64,000 bases of DNA from NCBI GenBank assembly GCA_944739405.2, contig OX123196.2, positions 52,180,196 to 52,244,195 of the forward strand, given 5' to 3'. Under the pieces are notes generated by a model. That model saw only the letters and a list, made by a program, of their open reading frames with translations, did not search any database and was not told the DNA's origin. The DNA is from Euclidia mi. Taxonomy: Eukaryota > Arthropoda > Insecta > Lepidoptera > Erebidae. Position numbers and translations under genes: made by a program. This document shows, piece by piece, positions 46,022 to 58,073 of this stretch. How positions within the stretch are numbered: the first letter of the stretch is position 1; every line of letters starts with the position of its first letter.

Positions 46022-47265
46022 CTGTTACTTTTAAATTTGCTTTGTATGGCTTCGATTTTCGAGGCGGGCACGGTTGCCGAGATTTTCGTTTTCTACTTTC
46101 TTAATAATAGGTACCTCATGTAATTCATGCTGCCATAAATCCTAGATAGCAGAGAAAGGAATGTTCTAGAGACTACGCTTTCGCTAGTATTGTCTCATTT
46201 TCCGTGGCATGAGTATGACCAACACAACATTGTCTCACTTACAGTTTCAGTGTTATTTTCGATAGTATAAAAAGCGAGTAGGTCGTGAGGCGCGATGATG
46301 GGATTGATCCTCTCGGCTTTGCAGGCTATGTGGTAGCTCCGTGCTTCAGTTGTACGTTCTCACCCCGGTGGGCGTAACGAGCTAGGGTAGGCTCAAAGTA
46401 GAGAGGTAGAGATTGTCGATAATGTGACTCTAGCATTTTGTATTAGTTATTTTACTGTTACTTACTTGTAAACGAAGACAATTAAATCGGTCATGGCTGT
46501 CCATGTCAAAGAGACAGACATGGCGAATCTATAAGGACTACGAAACGCTAAAAAGAATGCATCGGCATGCTTGTATACCATTTTAATTTAAAGCATACGA
46601 TTTGGACAGGAACCAAACATAATTATTCAAATGTTCCACTCGATTTACGGTTTACGGATGTTGACCATAGACCATAATCATTTTGTGGCATCTTACATCA
46701 CACATTAAAATGACTGACAGATACATGTCTTAATGAACTCTTCCGTCAAAACATCAACGTTATCATCAGTATAATGAACTTACATCACGCTATGAGCTTA
46801 GGGGAATCGGCAGATAAGTATCAGATGAAATTAATACAACTAAACGACGCATTCACTTTAATTAACCACAGTTTTAATAGTTTGACGCCTTTAATGGTTA
46901 AAGTGACATGTGTTATGGAATAATTTTGACACATTCGGTGATATGATCAGTTTATGTAACATAATATTGTAAATGGTTAATTTAACGTGACTATGGTCTT
47001 GAGAACGGAATAAAATTATGTTAATTATTATTTATTACCTCAGTTGTAAGTGGCATTAGTTTTCAGATGTGATCTCGAGGTTTAAGGTTCGATTTCTAGC
47101 GGATGAGTTATTGTCGAGTTTCGGTAATAGGCAATTTAAATAGTATATTTATGAAAAATTACAATTATAACAAATTACATTTCGAACTTGATTATAAAGA
47201 GGCAATCAAAATAATTTTGTCACCACGTAGGTAATTATAACACTTCTGCTTGCACATGCATAAAT

Positions 47266-47945
47266 CGCCGTCCCCGGAGAATAAAATGATAACTACAAAA
47301 ATGCAACTTTATAGGAAAAATAAAAAACATGTTTTCGTCGATTGCTCCTTAAACACTGGACGTAGACAGATGATTGTAAGCTTTTAAAGAAGGTTACTTT
47401 GTGTTTATTCTAAATGTTTTAGTGAAATACGCCTTAGTATCAAAATAGAGATATTATTTCAAAAATAAAAGGTTAGTAAAAATTAGCAATCATCTAAGTT
47501 GTTTAACGGCGATTATCATTTTATTCTCCGTACAGCCTGACCAGAACCTGACATTGTAACTCTTCACTTATCATTTTTCAAATCCACAACAGTCATGTTA
47601 CAAACACGTCTTATACAGAGCGACTGGATGGTTTTGAACGAGAATAAAATGCATTTATCATTATCTAGTCGCATATTTTTTTCATGAGAACATAATTCTA
47701 TGACTGTTTATCATACTAACAAGTGGGAATAAATTTTGATAATACTTTATTAACACTTTATTCTCGTAATTTAAAACTTGTTTTAAAACTTTGAATACTA
47801 TTGTAATATTTTGTAACTTCGTAAATAACTGTATAAAAATAAGGAAAAAAATTGAGCAGATGTATTAGCACCCACAGATCCCAAAAATGATATAACACTA
47901 AAACTAAGATAATGGCAGTTATCATTTTATTCTCCGGGGACGGCG
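47266..47945. mobile_element. 680-bp TIR element with AAAT flanks
   Basis: Perfect 29-bp terminal inverted repeats, beginning cgccgtccccggagaataaa, lie at 47266-47294 and 47917-47945. AAAT flanks both sides (47262-47265 and 47946-47949), a possible 4-bp target duplication. The terminal motif gagaataaaatg / cattttattctc recurs inside near 47516-47535 and 47640-47652. No transposase frame is present, so it is non-autonomous. Confidence 0.85.
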
Positions 47946-48009
47946 AAATGTGTCATTATAATATAGGCATATGGCAGGATTTGCTGTAAGACACTTATTT
48001 TTTTATTTA

Positions 48010-48215
48010 TATGTTGAAATTTCAACGCCCGCACTGGGAATTAATTCTGTGTCGCGGGACTTATAAAACTTTTAAACAACGGAAGATCATCCTGACACTA
48101 AACAATGTGGATCACGCAAAGTTTTGTCCCAAGTGGCTATCAAACCCACAACACTCGGCGCAATATTAACGTGAGGTGGCCGCTTAACCACTACGCTATA
48201 CGTCAAATTGAGTTC
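48010..48215 (-). mobile_element. SINE-like repeat with tRNA-type head
   Basis: On the minus strand gtatagcgtagtggttaagc (A-box side) is followed by gttgtgggtttgatagccac (B-box side). The body extends to about 48010 (cgcgacacagaattaattcc). The tail is not clear. Confidence 0.45.
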
Positions 48216-48221
48216 ATATTT

Positions 48222-48308
48222 TGTTTTATTTGTTGCAGGTACGTTTCGGGCATTATAACGGTCGCCGAAGCTTTAAGCTCAGTTGGAGACAAGGTTTTTA
48301 GCACTTAG
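48222..48308 (+). promoter_or_regulatory. Acceptor site with donor-like start or short terminal exon
   Basis: ttttgttttatttgttgcag ends at 48238 and is followed by GTACGT (48239-48244). The frame TACGTTTCGGGCATT... stays open for 22 codons to a TAG at 48306-48308 (YVSGIITVAEALSSVGDKVF then ST). The site resembles that at 20013 both before and after the AG. It is either a recursive-splicing site or a small last exon of a plus-strand gene. Unproven. Confidence 0.28.
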
Positions 48309-48414
48309 GGAAAGAGTAAGTAACAAACCACCAATAAGGCATATTTGACTGTACCTTTTTTATTGAGTTAACGTTACTGTAACGTTCGTCACATACAAAT
48401 ATGCATCTTAGACG

Positions 48415-48600
48415 GCATATTCTTAGATTCACGCCTGTTTCCTGAAGGGGTGGGCAGATACTAGGGACAACTATAATGCCATTCTTACCATTCCTTGTAA
48501 ACAGAGTAACTGAATAATATGTAATATTATTCAATCGTTCCAGTGGTTGTCCATCGATCATAACATTACAAGCTGCGACGCATTCCTCATTTTCATAAAA
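48415..48600 (-). pseudogene. Internally deleted LINE fragment
   Basis: The minus frame reads NVMIDGQPLERLNNITYYSV and TLFTRNGKNG, matching the reverse-transcriptase C-terminal part of lepidopteran LINEs (NV.VDGQPLE.V...MFTR.G). It then jumps to the 3' end segment tatctgcccaccccttcagg and aaacaggcgtgaatc. The several hundred bases normally between these are missing. The 3' end is that of the family at 25706-25886. Confidence 0.65.
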
Positions 48601-48609
48601 CAAAACCTC

Positions 48610-49962
48610 TTAAATGAAGAGGCACTATTATAACTGATTATATACTATTACAGACTCATTTAAAGTAATTTAGTAACTTGATCTCTAAAATATTTACTTT
48701 CTTAATTGTCTCGAAGTTTTAACGATGTAAGCTGATATTTCTGAAGCTTTTGTTCTCAAAGTGTTGACAATAGACAATCGATTGAGAACACCGAGCACTG
48801 GGACATCGGACAGCGGAACAAACGACACACGTTTATTCTATTTTTAAAAACTCGTCGCTTCTATAACTAACGTGTTTTTTGGAACACGCTGTTGGAAATA
48901 CTGCGGACGAGCGGTTGACTTTAGGATTTTTGCTTTTTTTATGCAGCTCTATTACGTCGCTTTTGAACTGTATGTTTAGCTGGGTATGGGCAATTATCCA
49001 TATCCTACTACTTAAGGAATAGACAATATTCTAGAGGACTATGCGATCGCATTTTGGTAAATTTAACATTTTTTCTAGCTCCTGATTTAAATGTGTTGAT
49101 TTATCTGAATGCCTTTTGTATTAAGTCCTGCTATGTTTATGCTTCTCTTATGAGAAATTTTGAGCAAACGAAAGGCTCTGAAAATCCTCAAGTTATTCAC
49201 GGTGTACCATGTTCTTATCACAAAAACCACAAGTACCTAATAAAAAGCACGATTTCATTCATTAGCATATTTCCTTTCCTGTTACCTTTCTGCGGTTTTC
49301 CTGGAAGTTCTCAAGGGAAATATCGTTTTGCCGCAATGAAAAAATAACTTGAGTTATTCTACGTTATTTTTGTGTGGGAATACTGTGAATGGAGTTCACC
49401 TTTGCCTCTCTAGAGTGCCGTAACAAAGATTATGTCAGCGAACTATGCAGGTGTATTATTTATTTGAGGTTATCGTACACACGTATTTGAACAGGTGAGG
49501 TAGTAAATGGAAGTACTTTGTTTCATAAATACATACGTTGTCGACTCCAAATACCGTAGTTGTGTAAATAAGCAATACTGAAAAACGATGTTTTTTTATA
49601 ATATAGAGATATTGGAAATAGAAGATGAGTTAATGAGTTTCATTCAATTATCTCATCTTCATCAATTAAAGAACTTCTTCCGTAGTAATCATGGTGAGGA
49701 ACTTTTAAAATATTCAGACTATTATAAGAATAGTCGAAACAACAAGTTGTGAAGCACATAGGTAAGTAAAGAGTTGCGCCGTGTGTTGATCTTGGCGATG
49801 AGCTGGTCACATAAGCTACTACGACATTCATGCAGTGACTCTTCTTCAAATAACTATCTATTGTTTGTCTACGAATCTCACAACATTTATAAAGGTGACT
49901 TTAAACCACTGAAATACAGGTGCAGTCAAACATCTACGTTTTAGGTAGTGTACCTACTAAGC
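48610..49962. other. Unique sequence, no gene recognised
   Basis: A+T-rich. The frames 49054-49347 and 49640-49849 show no motif or splice context. Confidence 0.45.
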
Positions 49963-50067
49963 GTCGGCGCAAACGGGCCACCGACCAGAGCCACTGGTGG
50001 CCAGCGACGTGTTAAGTGGCTGTCGCTGGCCACCAGTGGCTGTGGTCGATGGCCCGTTTGCGCCGAC
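49963..50067. repeat. G+C-rich foldback with 46-bp arms
   Basis: Arm 49963-50008 and arm 50022-50067 are reverse complements with two mismatches around a 13-bp spacer. The arms contain gtcggcgcaaacgggcca and ccactggtggccagcgac. It stands out as a G+C-rich island in A+T-rich DNA. Probably a foldback MITE. The flanks (ctaagc / cttatt) give no certain target duplication. Confidence 0.85.
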
Positions 50068-51083
50068 CTTATTACTCACTAATTTTACAACGATGTACTA
50101 TCAAACCTACCACGTATCAATAATGTAACTATCACATTTGAGATTAATCTGACACATTTGGCAGAGTAGCCATTGCCTGTGCCTGCATGGGAACGCCGAT
50201 GACGCAATCCGGTAGAGACGTGTACAGTTCAATGTCATGTTTCCGATGTAACTGTTTGTTTGTAATAGCTCAGTTTATCACATCTGATGTGAATTTTATG
50301 TCTTGCGCGAACTTCGATTGGTTTGATGTATTTTGATAGGCCAGTAATGTTTCTTTTGGCTATTTTTGTGTTTGCGAGAATTTTATCAGCCTAGACTTTG
50401 AGGAAATAGATCACGTAATGGTTGTAAAATTGTTTATCTATTTGCACGGCTTAAACTAGCAAGGACGTGCTCCCATTATCTTTTCTGTTTTTGACTTTGG
50501 TAGTACGGGAATCCACATTTAGTTAACTAAGAATGAGACGGCCACTGGTTAAAATCGTTGAAGAACTTAAAATGTTGCGATTGTAAGAAAAGCTGGATTC
50601 GCTCATCCCATTTTCGTCTCACACAAAAATAATATGCATAACGACTGACAACGGGCTTAATTTTTAGAACCAATGTACTTTTACAAACGCAATATTAGCC
50701 TGCTGCTTTTCACCAGTCGTCGCTACTGTCTTTACATCCTTTTCCAGCGTATTTACCATTTAGTCTCCGGTCCTCATAAAAGCAATCAATAGAGCAAATT
50801 ATGTCATAAAAACAACTTTTAATGACCCTTCGTTAAAATGATCTCATAACAGAGCGACAGTGAATCGTCCAGCTGATGTAATCTCTTAATAGTTTTTTTA
50901 GGGGAGTAATGCAGTAGCCAGCGGCATTAGACCATATCAAGATAAACTCAACATGCTTCTGACGTACAATAAAACAATTGAGGTTTTATTTCTGCCTAGA
51001 GATAGGGTTGCCGCACAGGGTGATGGTTTCATTGTTACGTTACTTACAAGCGACTATTCGTACTAATATTTATATAATATTAG
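50068..51083. other. Unique sequence, no gene recognised
   Basis: No coding or repeat feature was recognised. Confidence 0.45.
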
Positions 51084-51290
51084 AGGACGCCAGCAGCTAC
51101 GCTTGCATTTTTTTTAATTTACCCGTTTTGGCCGATCCCGTGGGAATTTCGGGCAATCCCTTCTTAGTGCACCCCTACGGTCCCCAAGGAACATACATGC
51201 CAAATTTCAACTTCCTGCGCCCAATAGTTTCGGCTGTAGCGTGTATGTCAGTCAGTCAGTAACGCTAGGATTTTATATATCTCAATCACG
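51084..51290 (-). mobile_element. Helitron-like copy without inner insertion
   Basis: The plus strand runs from ttagaggacgccagcagcta through tttacccgttttggccgatc, gtgcacccctacggtcccca and caatagtttcggctgtagc to gtcagtcagtaacgctagga and ttttatatatctc. This is the full reversed order of the 19299-19885 Helitron minus its MITE, and about the same length (207 bp). It confirms the MITE borders there. The 3' CTAG has decayed to CTAA. Confidence 0.75.
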
Positions 51291-54227
51291 TAATAGTTTA
51301 AAAATATAGATAAAATATCTTTCAGCATAAGTTATACCAGCCATGGTCACTGTTATGAGTATATTATGTCAGTACAAACCACAAAAGATTTAAATAGAAT
51401 AATGTTACAAATGTATATATTTAAAGCAGCATTTATTTTTGTATGTACCTTAGTCTCAATTGGGACAATTTAGTTGTTATATATTAAGAAATTAACCATG
51501 GATTATCTATTCCTTGAGAAATTCGTGCTCCAATTCCACCATAGCATTCTATGTAAAACTTTAAGTTACGCCGCTAGTAACATAGCAAAGTTTGATAACC
51601 CTGTCTAAACGTGCATTTACTGGTTAATCCACATACTTGGTATGTTGTTATAGTTTTTATGAACGTGCACTTAAAAACACGTGTCGTCACTTGACCCAGA
51701 AATAAAAAATGCACGACTCGAGAATGGAATCGTGATTGTAAGGCTAACGGCTAACTGCGGCGATGCATTAGACGTATCAAATATTCAGTGTTTAGAAGGC
51801 TTGGATCGGACAGTATTATAATGATAATTACTAACCGATCGTTCTACAAGTTTATGGAATGGAAAAGACAGCTAAGGCAAACCTTGACATGTTTATACTT
51901 GTATTTCAGACAGTGAGTGTAAAAATATATTTATGACGATCCTGGAATACCTTCATGCGCACAGAGTAACATAAAAAATACAATAATTTCAAGCCAGAAA
52001 GACTTTGATCTAGACAGGTCTTCTCTTATTCAAATGTATTTAAGTAAATGCCCAAATAAAGACATGATAGAAGCATGTACTAATTTTAAATTGATTTAAT
52101 GGCCTGTCATAACCAGTATTCCCTAACAACTCACACAAGTTCTTGACTATAATATAAAGGTTATGTTTTATAAAGAACTTGTTTGTAGGATAAAATTAAG
52201 TTAGATTAGTTATACTTGTAAAGTTGCAAGCGCCAAAATATTCCCCAGCCTTTCCATGTGAGGAATTGCATTCCTGTAATGTTAGGTTCTAAACAGTTTT
52301 AAGAACTCACCAAATAAGTATCGTTCGTGTGTTACAAGCTAGTGGGTACCAACCAAAAACATCACACATTGAACCCGCAGTGATTATGAATGGGTCGCGC
52401 TTAATTAAACAGCAGACACATTGATTAGTCCCCGATTATTTATAGATAAAACATTTACGATACGTTATAATGTATGACTAGCACTATCTTTTATTTTTTT
52501 AATTTACTGATTCGATTTATCGATATTTCCTTAATTTTATGATTTGATAGATTATATGCAGATTAACCGGTGCTATTCCCGATGGCGATTGGCGCCTACG
52601 ATTCTTGATTAGTAGAATAATTTTGAAAATATTGTTAGTACGAGTAGTACGGGTTTGAGTGTTGTAGGGTGCTCCGTGGGTGGTATCAAGTTTTGATGTG
52701 TCAATTTAGATTAATAGAAAATAGTAATTGTGATAGTTCCACTAATGACTACAGGCACAACGAATGAGACTATAGGCATTTATAACTATAGCATAGCATA
52801 TACTACATTAATAGTTCTAAATGGTATGGTATGGTAGCTCTCACTTTGAGTCGCTACGGCAACACAAATGAATGAATAAATACTTGTTATCTATGTTTAA
52901 GATCAATAGCTCAATACCGAAAAAAATATTTACATACACCGATATCTATATTTGATTTTGTTTCATTCTATTTTATATTTAAGCCCCAAAAATTCAATCA
53001 ATTCTAACCTGAAATTTAGATGCGCCATGGAAGGTGTGCACCTACTGATGAAATGACATTTGTCTTTGTAATAATGCGTAAGATACTTACAATGACATAA
53101 GTAGTAATCTTACTAAGTGTGGTAAAGTTGATGTATAAAAATTTGTGTGCAACGCTGACATTCGTCGTGTGGTGTCCTTTGTGCTAGACTCCGTGTATGC
53201 ATTACCGAAATTGGAAACTGTCTAACACAGAGGTAGAAAATACATCCCTCAAATAGGGTTCATATCTACAAAGTAGTAAGTAAAATTATTCTAGTTAAAT
53301 ACCAGGTCATTCAGAAATAGCTTTGCAAAACCAAATCGATATCAAAGTTGATATCCAAAAGACGATAAATCAATGATTTCTGGTCTCCAATATATCTCCT
53401 TGCATTTTCACGCAACTTTTTGTAAAACAATACAAGTTTCTAAATTAATAAGTAGGTAGGTACAGTAAAAGTATTAGGGTTCAATAGTAATTAGGCATTG
53501 AAGCAATCTACAAACCACTAGGACGTTATTTATTATAAAATAAAAAGATGTGGCAGACGTTAACTGTTAGCAGAACCTGATTTGTTGATGCGCTACAGAG
53601 CTGACAAACCATCTATCGCCCGGAGCCGATACTACGAAAGTAAACGAAATAATAATAAATAATAGCACTTTTGATATAATCTATTTAAAGTATACACGTA
53701 AAAAATTCAAATAAAGTTCACCGTTTCTATCAATAGTTTGAGTTATCGACGAGCTATGTTTAATCGGATTACATTCGACTGATGTGCAAATTGTGCACTT
53801 TTATAGGATTAAATTTAAGGAGTATTACATATACATATCTAACAATGGCAGACAAATAAATCGGAAATCTGTCTGATTATAGTACATAGAAGTAGAAACT
53901 TATTTAATAGTTTCTTCGCACGTTTATTTTCTGTTTGTTAGAGATAAAGGGACAATCTTAAGTCTTCGTCTAATTTATATTTACTAATTATAAAAAAAGA
54001 AAAAGTGAAGCTGCGGTAACCTTGCAATATAATTGAAAAAATAATGGACTTGAATGGAATTGAATAAAGTGTCATGTCATATCACGTATTTTTACAATAA
54101 AGATTAATTTAATAATGTAAAATAGAGAAAGTAGCTTGCCTATTTAGTGGATGATATTCAATTCATGATCATTATCCGCTGCGAGACTTAATTACCTTAT
54201 CCTACATACTAGTATGTGTCATCATAA
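51291..54227. other. Mostly unique sequence, no gene recognised
   Basis: A+T-rich DNA with only a LINE 3' scrap at 52825-52885. No exon was recognised. Confidence 0.45.
52825..52885 (+). mobile_element. LINE 3' terminal scrap
   Basis: tctcactttgagtcgctacg encodes SHFESLR as in the LINE C-terminus at 43088-43290. It is followed by a stop and the tail aatgaatgaataaatact. Confidence 0.5.
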
Positions 54228-54340
54228 TCATCAGTCTGCCGTAGTCCACTACTGAAAAAAGGCCTCCTCAATGCCACGCTACTAAGCTCGAATTTCAGCT
54301 TTTCGTGTCTAGCCGCTGCCAGCCACTTTGCGTAAATTGT
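54228..54340 (-). mobile_element. Decayed RTE 3' end
   Basis: cataatcatcagtctgccgt followed by agtccactactg and aggcctcctcaatgccacgc resembles the reversed RTE terminus (catcagcctatcgcagtccactgctgg type), with many changes. Confidence 0.5.
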
Positions 54341-54539
54341 CATATACTAGGTATGTGCGGTATACACAATAGCATGTGAACAAATGTGAACTTTGTAAAA
54401 TTGAAAGTATGTGTACTACTGAGTAATCATGTAATTAGGTGCCCCAAAGGTATTTTTCTTTTTTATTGTAAAATAACCTGTTCATTTTCCATTTAGACTT
54501 GTCTTCAATAAAGTTGTAAAGTTGCACCGTAGAAGCACG

Positions 54540-54700
54540 GGTAGAAGTGTGTATTAGTGAAAGCGTAGCAGCAGCGCTATTATGCATTGCTAGGTCCCAG
54601 GTTTAATTTCCGGTTAGGTAAAGTTAGTTGGGTCTATCCGTGATTAAATTTTACATAATGCCAGGCTAAGAATTGGGTCATGTTAGGTGTACTTAGACAT
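54540..54700 (+). mobile_element. Possible old SINE
   Basis: tgctaggtcccaggtttaat followed by ttccggttagg resembles a B-box region. The downstream attaaattttacataatgcc resembles a SINE body. No clear borders. Confidence 0.3.
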
Positions 54701-54793
54701 TTATGTCTAGAATAGTTTCAGGCATTGGCATGAAACCATGACAATTAGATTGCATTACTGATTTTAATATCCTGTCGAACAGTCTTATGCTTA

Positions 54794-54965
54794 TGCTACA
54801 CCTGCGTCTTAACGCGTCAATTAGCGCGTTAATTTAGGCGCTACGTAGATGTGGCCAACGTTTTAACGCGTTAAAATACTAATTTTCAATGCGAATTTTT
54901 TGAACGCGTTAACTAACGCGTTATTGGCCATAGCCATTAACGTTAACGCTAACGCAGGTGTAGCA
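54794..54965. mobile_element. 172-bp MITE with ACGCGTTA motifs
   Basis: Perfect 14-bp terminal inverted repeats tgctacacctgcgt at 54794-54807 and 54952-54965. The inside is almost wholly built of acgcgtta/taacgcgt variants that pair across the centre. The flanks are tta on the left and gta on the right, so the 3-bp duplication is imperfect. Type resembles Harbinger MITEs. Confidence 0.7.
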
Positions 54966-55294
54966 GTAGCATTAGAACTAGGCGTTAAGATAAATTTGAA
55001 AGTTAAATAACTTTGATAAAACCAGTGTATTTACGAACACGTAGTAGAAATGAAACAGAAAATTATGTCAAGGAGATATCTAACTCGCTTGCTCTTGCAA
55101 AAAAGGGCAAAAAGCAAAAAGGAGATGGCCAGTCTCATTTTGCCGCTGGTGTTCAGTCATTGAACGGCACGCATCACAGGGATCTTATGTACCTATGTAC
55201 ATATAAACATATCATTAAGTAAAAATGCAAGAAGGTAATACAATCGTTTCAGAGCTGGCTTATTCGTGATGGAATCTGAAATACTTTTTTTTTT

Positions 55295-55350
55295 TTTTTA
55301 TAGACTCACGCCTGTATCCCCGAAGGGCGCAAAAGTATAATATTACACCT
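55295..55350 (-). mobile_element. SINE/LINE 3' end segment
   Basis: tagactcacgcctgtatccc followed by cgaagggc and aatattacacc is the reversed end (gcctaccccttcggggaaacaggcgtgagtcta type) of the ATGT-tailed family. Confidence 0.5.
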
Positions 55351-55547
55351 TTATTACTTTTATCTATTCATATTACAAAATTAAGTTTTCTTTCCTTTCT
55401 GTCCGTCTGTATGAACGTCATAACCTTAGTAATTAACGAATGGATTTTTGTACCGGTTTTCACCTAAAGATAGTGTGATTGATGAAAATGGTTGCGGCGT
55501 ATTCATGCGGGCGGCGCTGCGTGCGAAGTCTACTAATTCATAATTTT

Positions 55548-55740
55548 GGCATAGTGGCTTAAGCGTCTGCCTCAACGTTTAGCACTACACTGAGTTTTGT
55601 AGGTTCGATCCCCAGACGGGACAACACTTTGTTTTTTCGTTTCAATCATCAAATCTTGTCCCATAAGTGGGTTTTAGTATTTGTGACTGTTGCAAAATCT
55701 GCTGTGGTAGAGGCTTTTTTGCTAGTGCGGGAGTAGTCCT
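55548..55740 (+). mobile_element. tRNA-derived SINE
   Basis: The A-box side is ggcatagtggcttaagcgtc and the B-box side GGTTCGATCCCC (about 55602-55613). The body contains caaatcttgtcccataagtg. The 3' end is unclear. Confidence 0.55.
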
Positions 55741-56021
55741 TAAAAGTATGTCTAAATACCTTTAAACGTCATGTTCACTTTATCTCATTAACAGTTATGA
55801 CACTGTAGTAATGCTGCGGTACCCGTTAATTACAAAGTAAACAGGTGAAATAAAAAATCGTTAACACACTTACTTGTCTCGTCAGCTGTTCACAAACATT
55901 CTACTGCTAATTATCGGATTCCTAACGTGTGTGTTCGGCCTACCTTCCTTTCATAACTACGCGCAGGCATGTTAGTTCATTATAAGTTGGCAAGGCGCCG
56001 CCGACGAAATCAGTATAAACT

Positions 56022-56128
56022 TTAGGTCCAATACAGTCTAGTTTTGATTAGGTTATCTAGGTATTTTAAAGTATACGACTTAAAGCTTTTTAGGTCCAAT
56101 ACAGCTTAGTTATGATTAGGTTATCTAG
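56022..56128. repeat. Tandem repeat, 68-bp period
   Basis: ttaggtccaatacag followed by ttgattaggttatctag occurs at 56022-56062 and again at 56090-56130 with two or three differences. Confidence 0.8.
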
Positions 56129-56839
56129 CTATACATTATATAGTTTTTTGATGTTTTAATTTTTTAACAGAATGATAGCGATGTTAAAAAAAAAATGACA
56201 TTCTTGCGAGATAAGTACTAAGGATGCTTGAGATCACAGATAATAAATGCAATACCTACGATATATTTAACCTATCCTGAGATTTAGAGGCAATTTAAAG
56301 AAAGGTGGAGCTGTTACTCGTATTTTTACTAAATAAATGAAATGTTTACTTTCACCGTCTTAGTGTTGTCCCTGTTCTGATCCAAATCGCTCGTCCTGGA
56401 GCGAGAGAATCAAGCTCCGCTACGACATTGAGAAGCCTTACAATAATTCAAACATGTACAAAGAGAACGCCTATACTCGGAACATCATGCGTGTGTAAGC
56501 TCAAACTCACAACAGACCGCGCAGTCAAGATTTCAGACAAAACTACTGTTGTTTCCGTATGTAAAGTTTTACATGAAACCCGGACAAAAAACACTATAAA
56601 AACATCACAAAAACAAACATGGAAAACAAACTATTTCATTCCATAAAACACCGTATCTATACAGCGGTTTGCGAATCCCACAAAACAATTTTATGTCCCT
56701 GTACATTGAATAAACAAGTGTATTTATGTGAACACAAACAAACAAACATACGTAGATAAATATTATGTCCACAGTACATCGCGCGGACAAGGGCTTCCAC
56801 CACAAGAGCTGTTTTGTTCATACCTAGACGACCTGCTGA

Positions 56840-56985
56840 CGTAGCGGGAGTGTAACCGAAGATCGCGTGTTCGATTCCCACTCAAGTTAAATATGTGCGT
56901 GCGTGTTTGTCTTGATCTAGGTAATGCTAGGTATCTATAACATGTATGTCATTACAAAAAAATAAGTTATACATCGATATACAGA
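56840..56985 (+). mobile_element. tRNA-derived SINE, plus strand
   Basis: tagcgggagtgtaaccgaag, then the B box GTTCGATTCCC (about 56869-56879), then tttgtcttgatctaggta and atgtcattacaaaaaaataa. It is the same family as 24899-25600, uninterrupted in the head but 3'-shortened. Confidence 0.7.
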
Positions 56986-57866
56986 GTGATTTGTAATTGC
57001 ACGTATTCCCTTCGATGAATCTAGGGCCATAATAGATTATTTTTACCCCCTACCTAAGGGGGTTAAATATGAATAAGAGATAATACTGCATATTGCAGCT
57101 ATTACAAACTTGAAACGGTTTAATTTCAAACGAGCAATCTTAGACACATATGAGCACCATTCATATACAGCAAGTAATTATAGGATTGTAAACTTGAATA
57201 AGAGGGCGTCAGCCGTTGTCAAGATGAATGGTGACAGTTTGGGGGCACATAACTCTTCTTAAAGGCACTTAAAGGCCTATGTTTCAAGTCTCTGATATGG
57301 CCTGTTGTGCTGTATGGCAAATAATGTTGGCCTTTGACTGTGATAGATAAAAAGTCAATGTGACAAAATTAAAGAGGGATTGAAACGCAACAATCGTGGG
57401 CACGAAAGGGACTAAAGACACTAAAAGTTTCATACAATCTCCCACCCCAATTTTACCTCCTCAAATCCTTCCGAAAGTCTTCTCTCTAGAGGTGCACTCT
57501 ACTCTCCCCGAGGAATTTAAAAATTATGCGATATTTGCAACTTGCAGTAATTTCGATTGTGCTTTGTCTGACAGTCAGTCAGTAACAGATCAATTTCAAC
57601 AATTATATTGATTTTCTTGCAACAAACAACTTGCCTTTGACACAAACGGCTAACATCAACGTTACACTGACAAATGAAACGCTGTACGTTTTAATTAACT
57701 GACTCGCACATTCTCTTGCAGTGAAGTATTCAATAATAGCGAATACGCCACCGTGTAATTTTGTATCATGCTCTCGGAAAATACATATATCGCCGAATGC
57801 GTGTGTGCTGAAGAGTAATTAAATCGCATATTACAAGTCATAAGCGACAACGTTTATATAGGTGTT

Positions 57867-58019
57867 CTAGAGGATGCGCGCAGCTACAATCAGGTTTTTT
57901 TTATTTATCAATCCCGTGTTAATTTTGAAAATCCCTTCTTAGTGCACTACTACGGTCCTCTGGGAACACACATGGAAAAATTGAGCTTCTTTCGCCCTTT
58001 AGTTTGGCAGACAGACATC
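57867..58019 (-). mobile_element. Decayed Helitron-like copy
   Basis: ctagaggatgcgcgcagcta starts it (reversed CTAG end). The middle has cccttcttagtgcactacta and cggtcctctggg, and it ends with gcttctttcgccctttagtt. The order is that of the 51084 copy. Confidence 0.6.
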
Positions 58020-58073
58020 GTGGGTTAAAATGTCAGGTTGAATCTTACTTTTACGGGTAGTCAGGCACAAGGT

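Larger units (their letters stand above)
43806..47261. other. Mostly unique sequence, no gene recognised
   Basis: Contains the small foldback at 44356-44424, a pair of diverged direct repeats at about 44876-45190 and a CA/TA microsatellite. No exon with splice sites and no protein motif was recognised. Confidence 0.45.
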
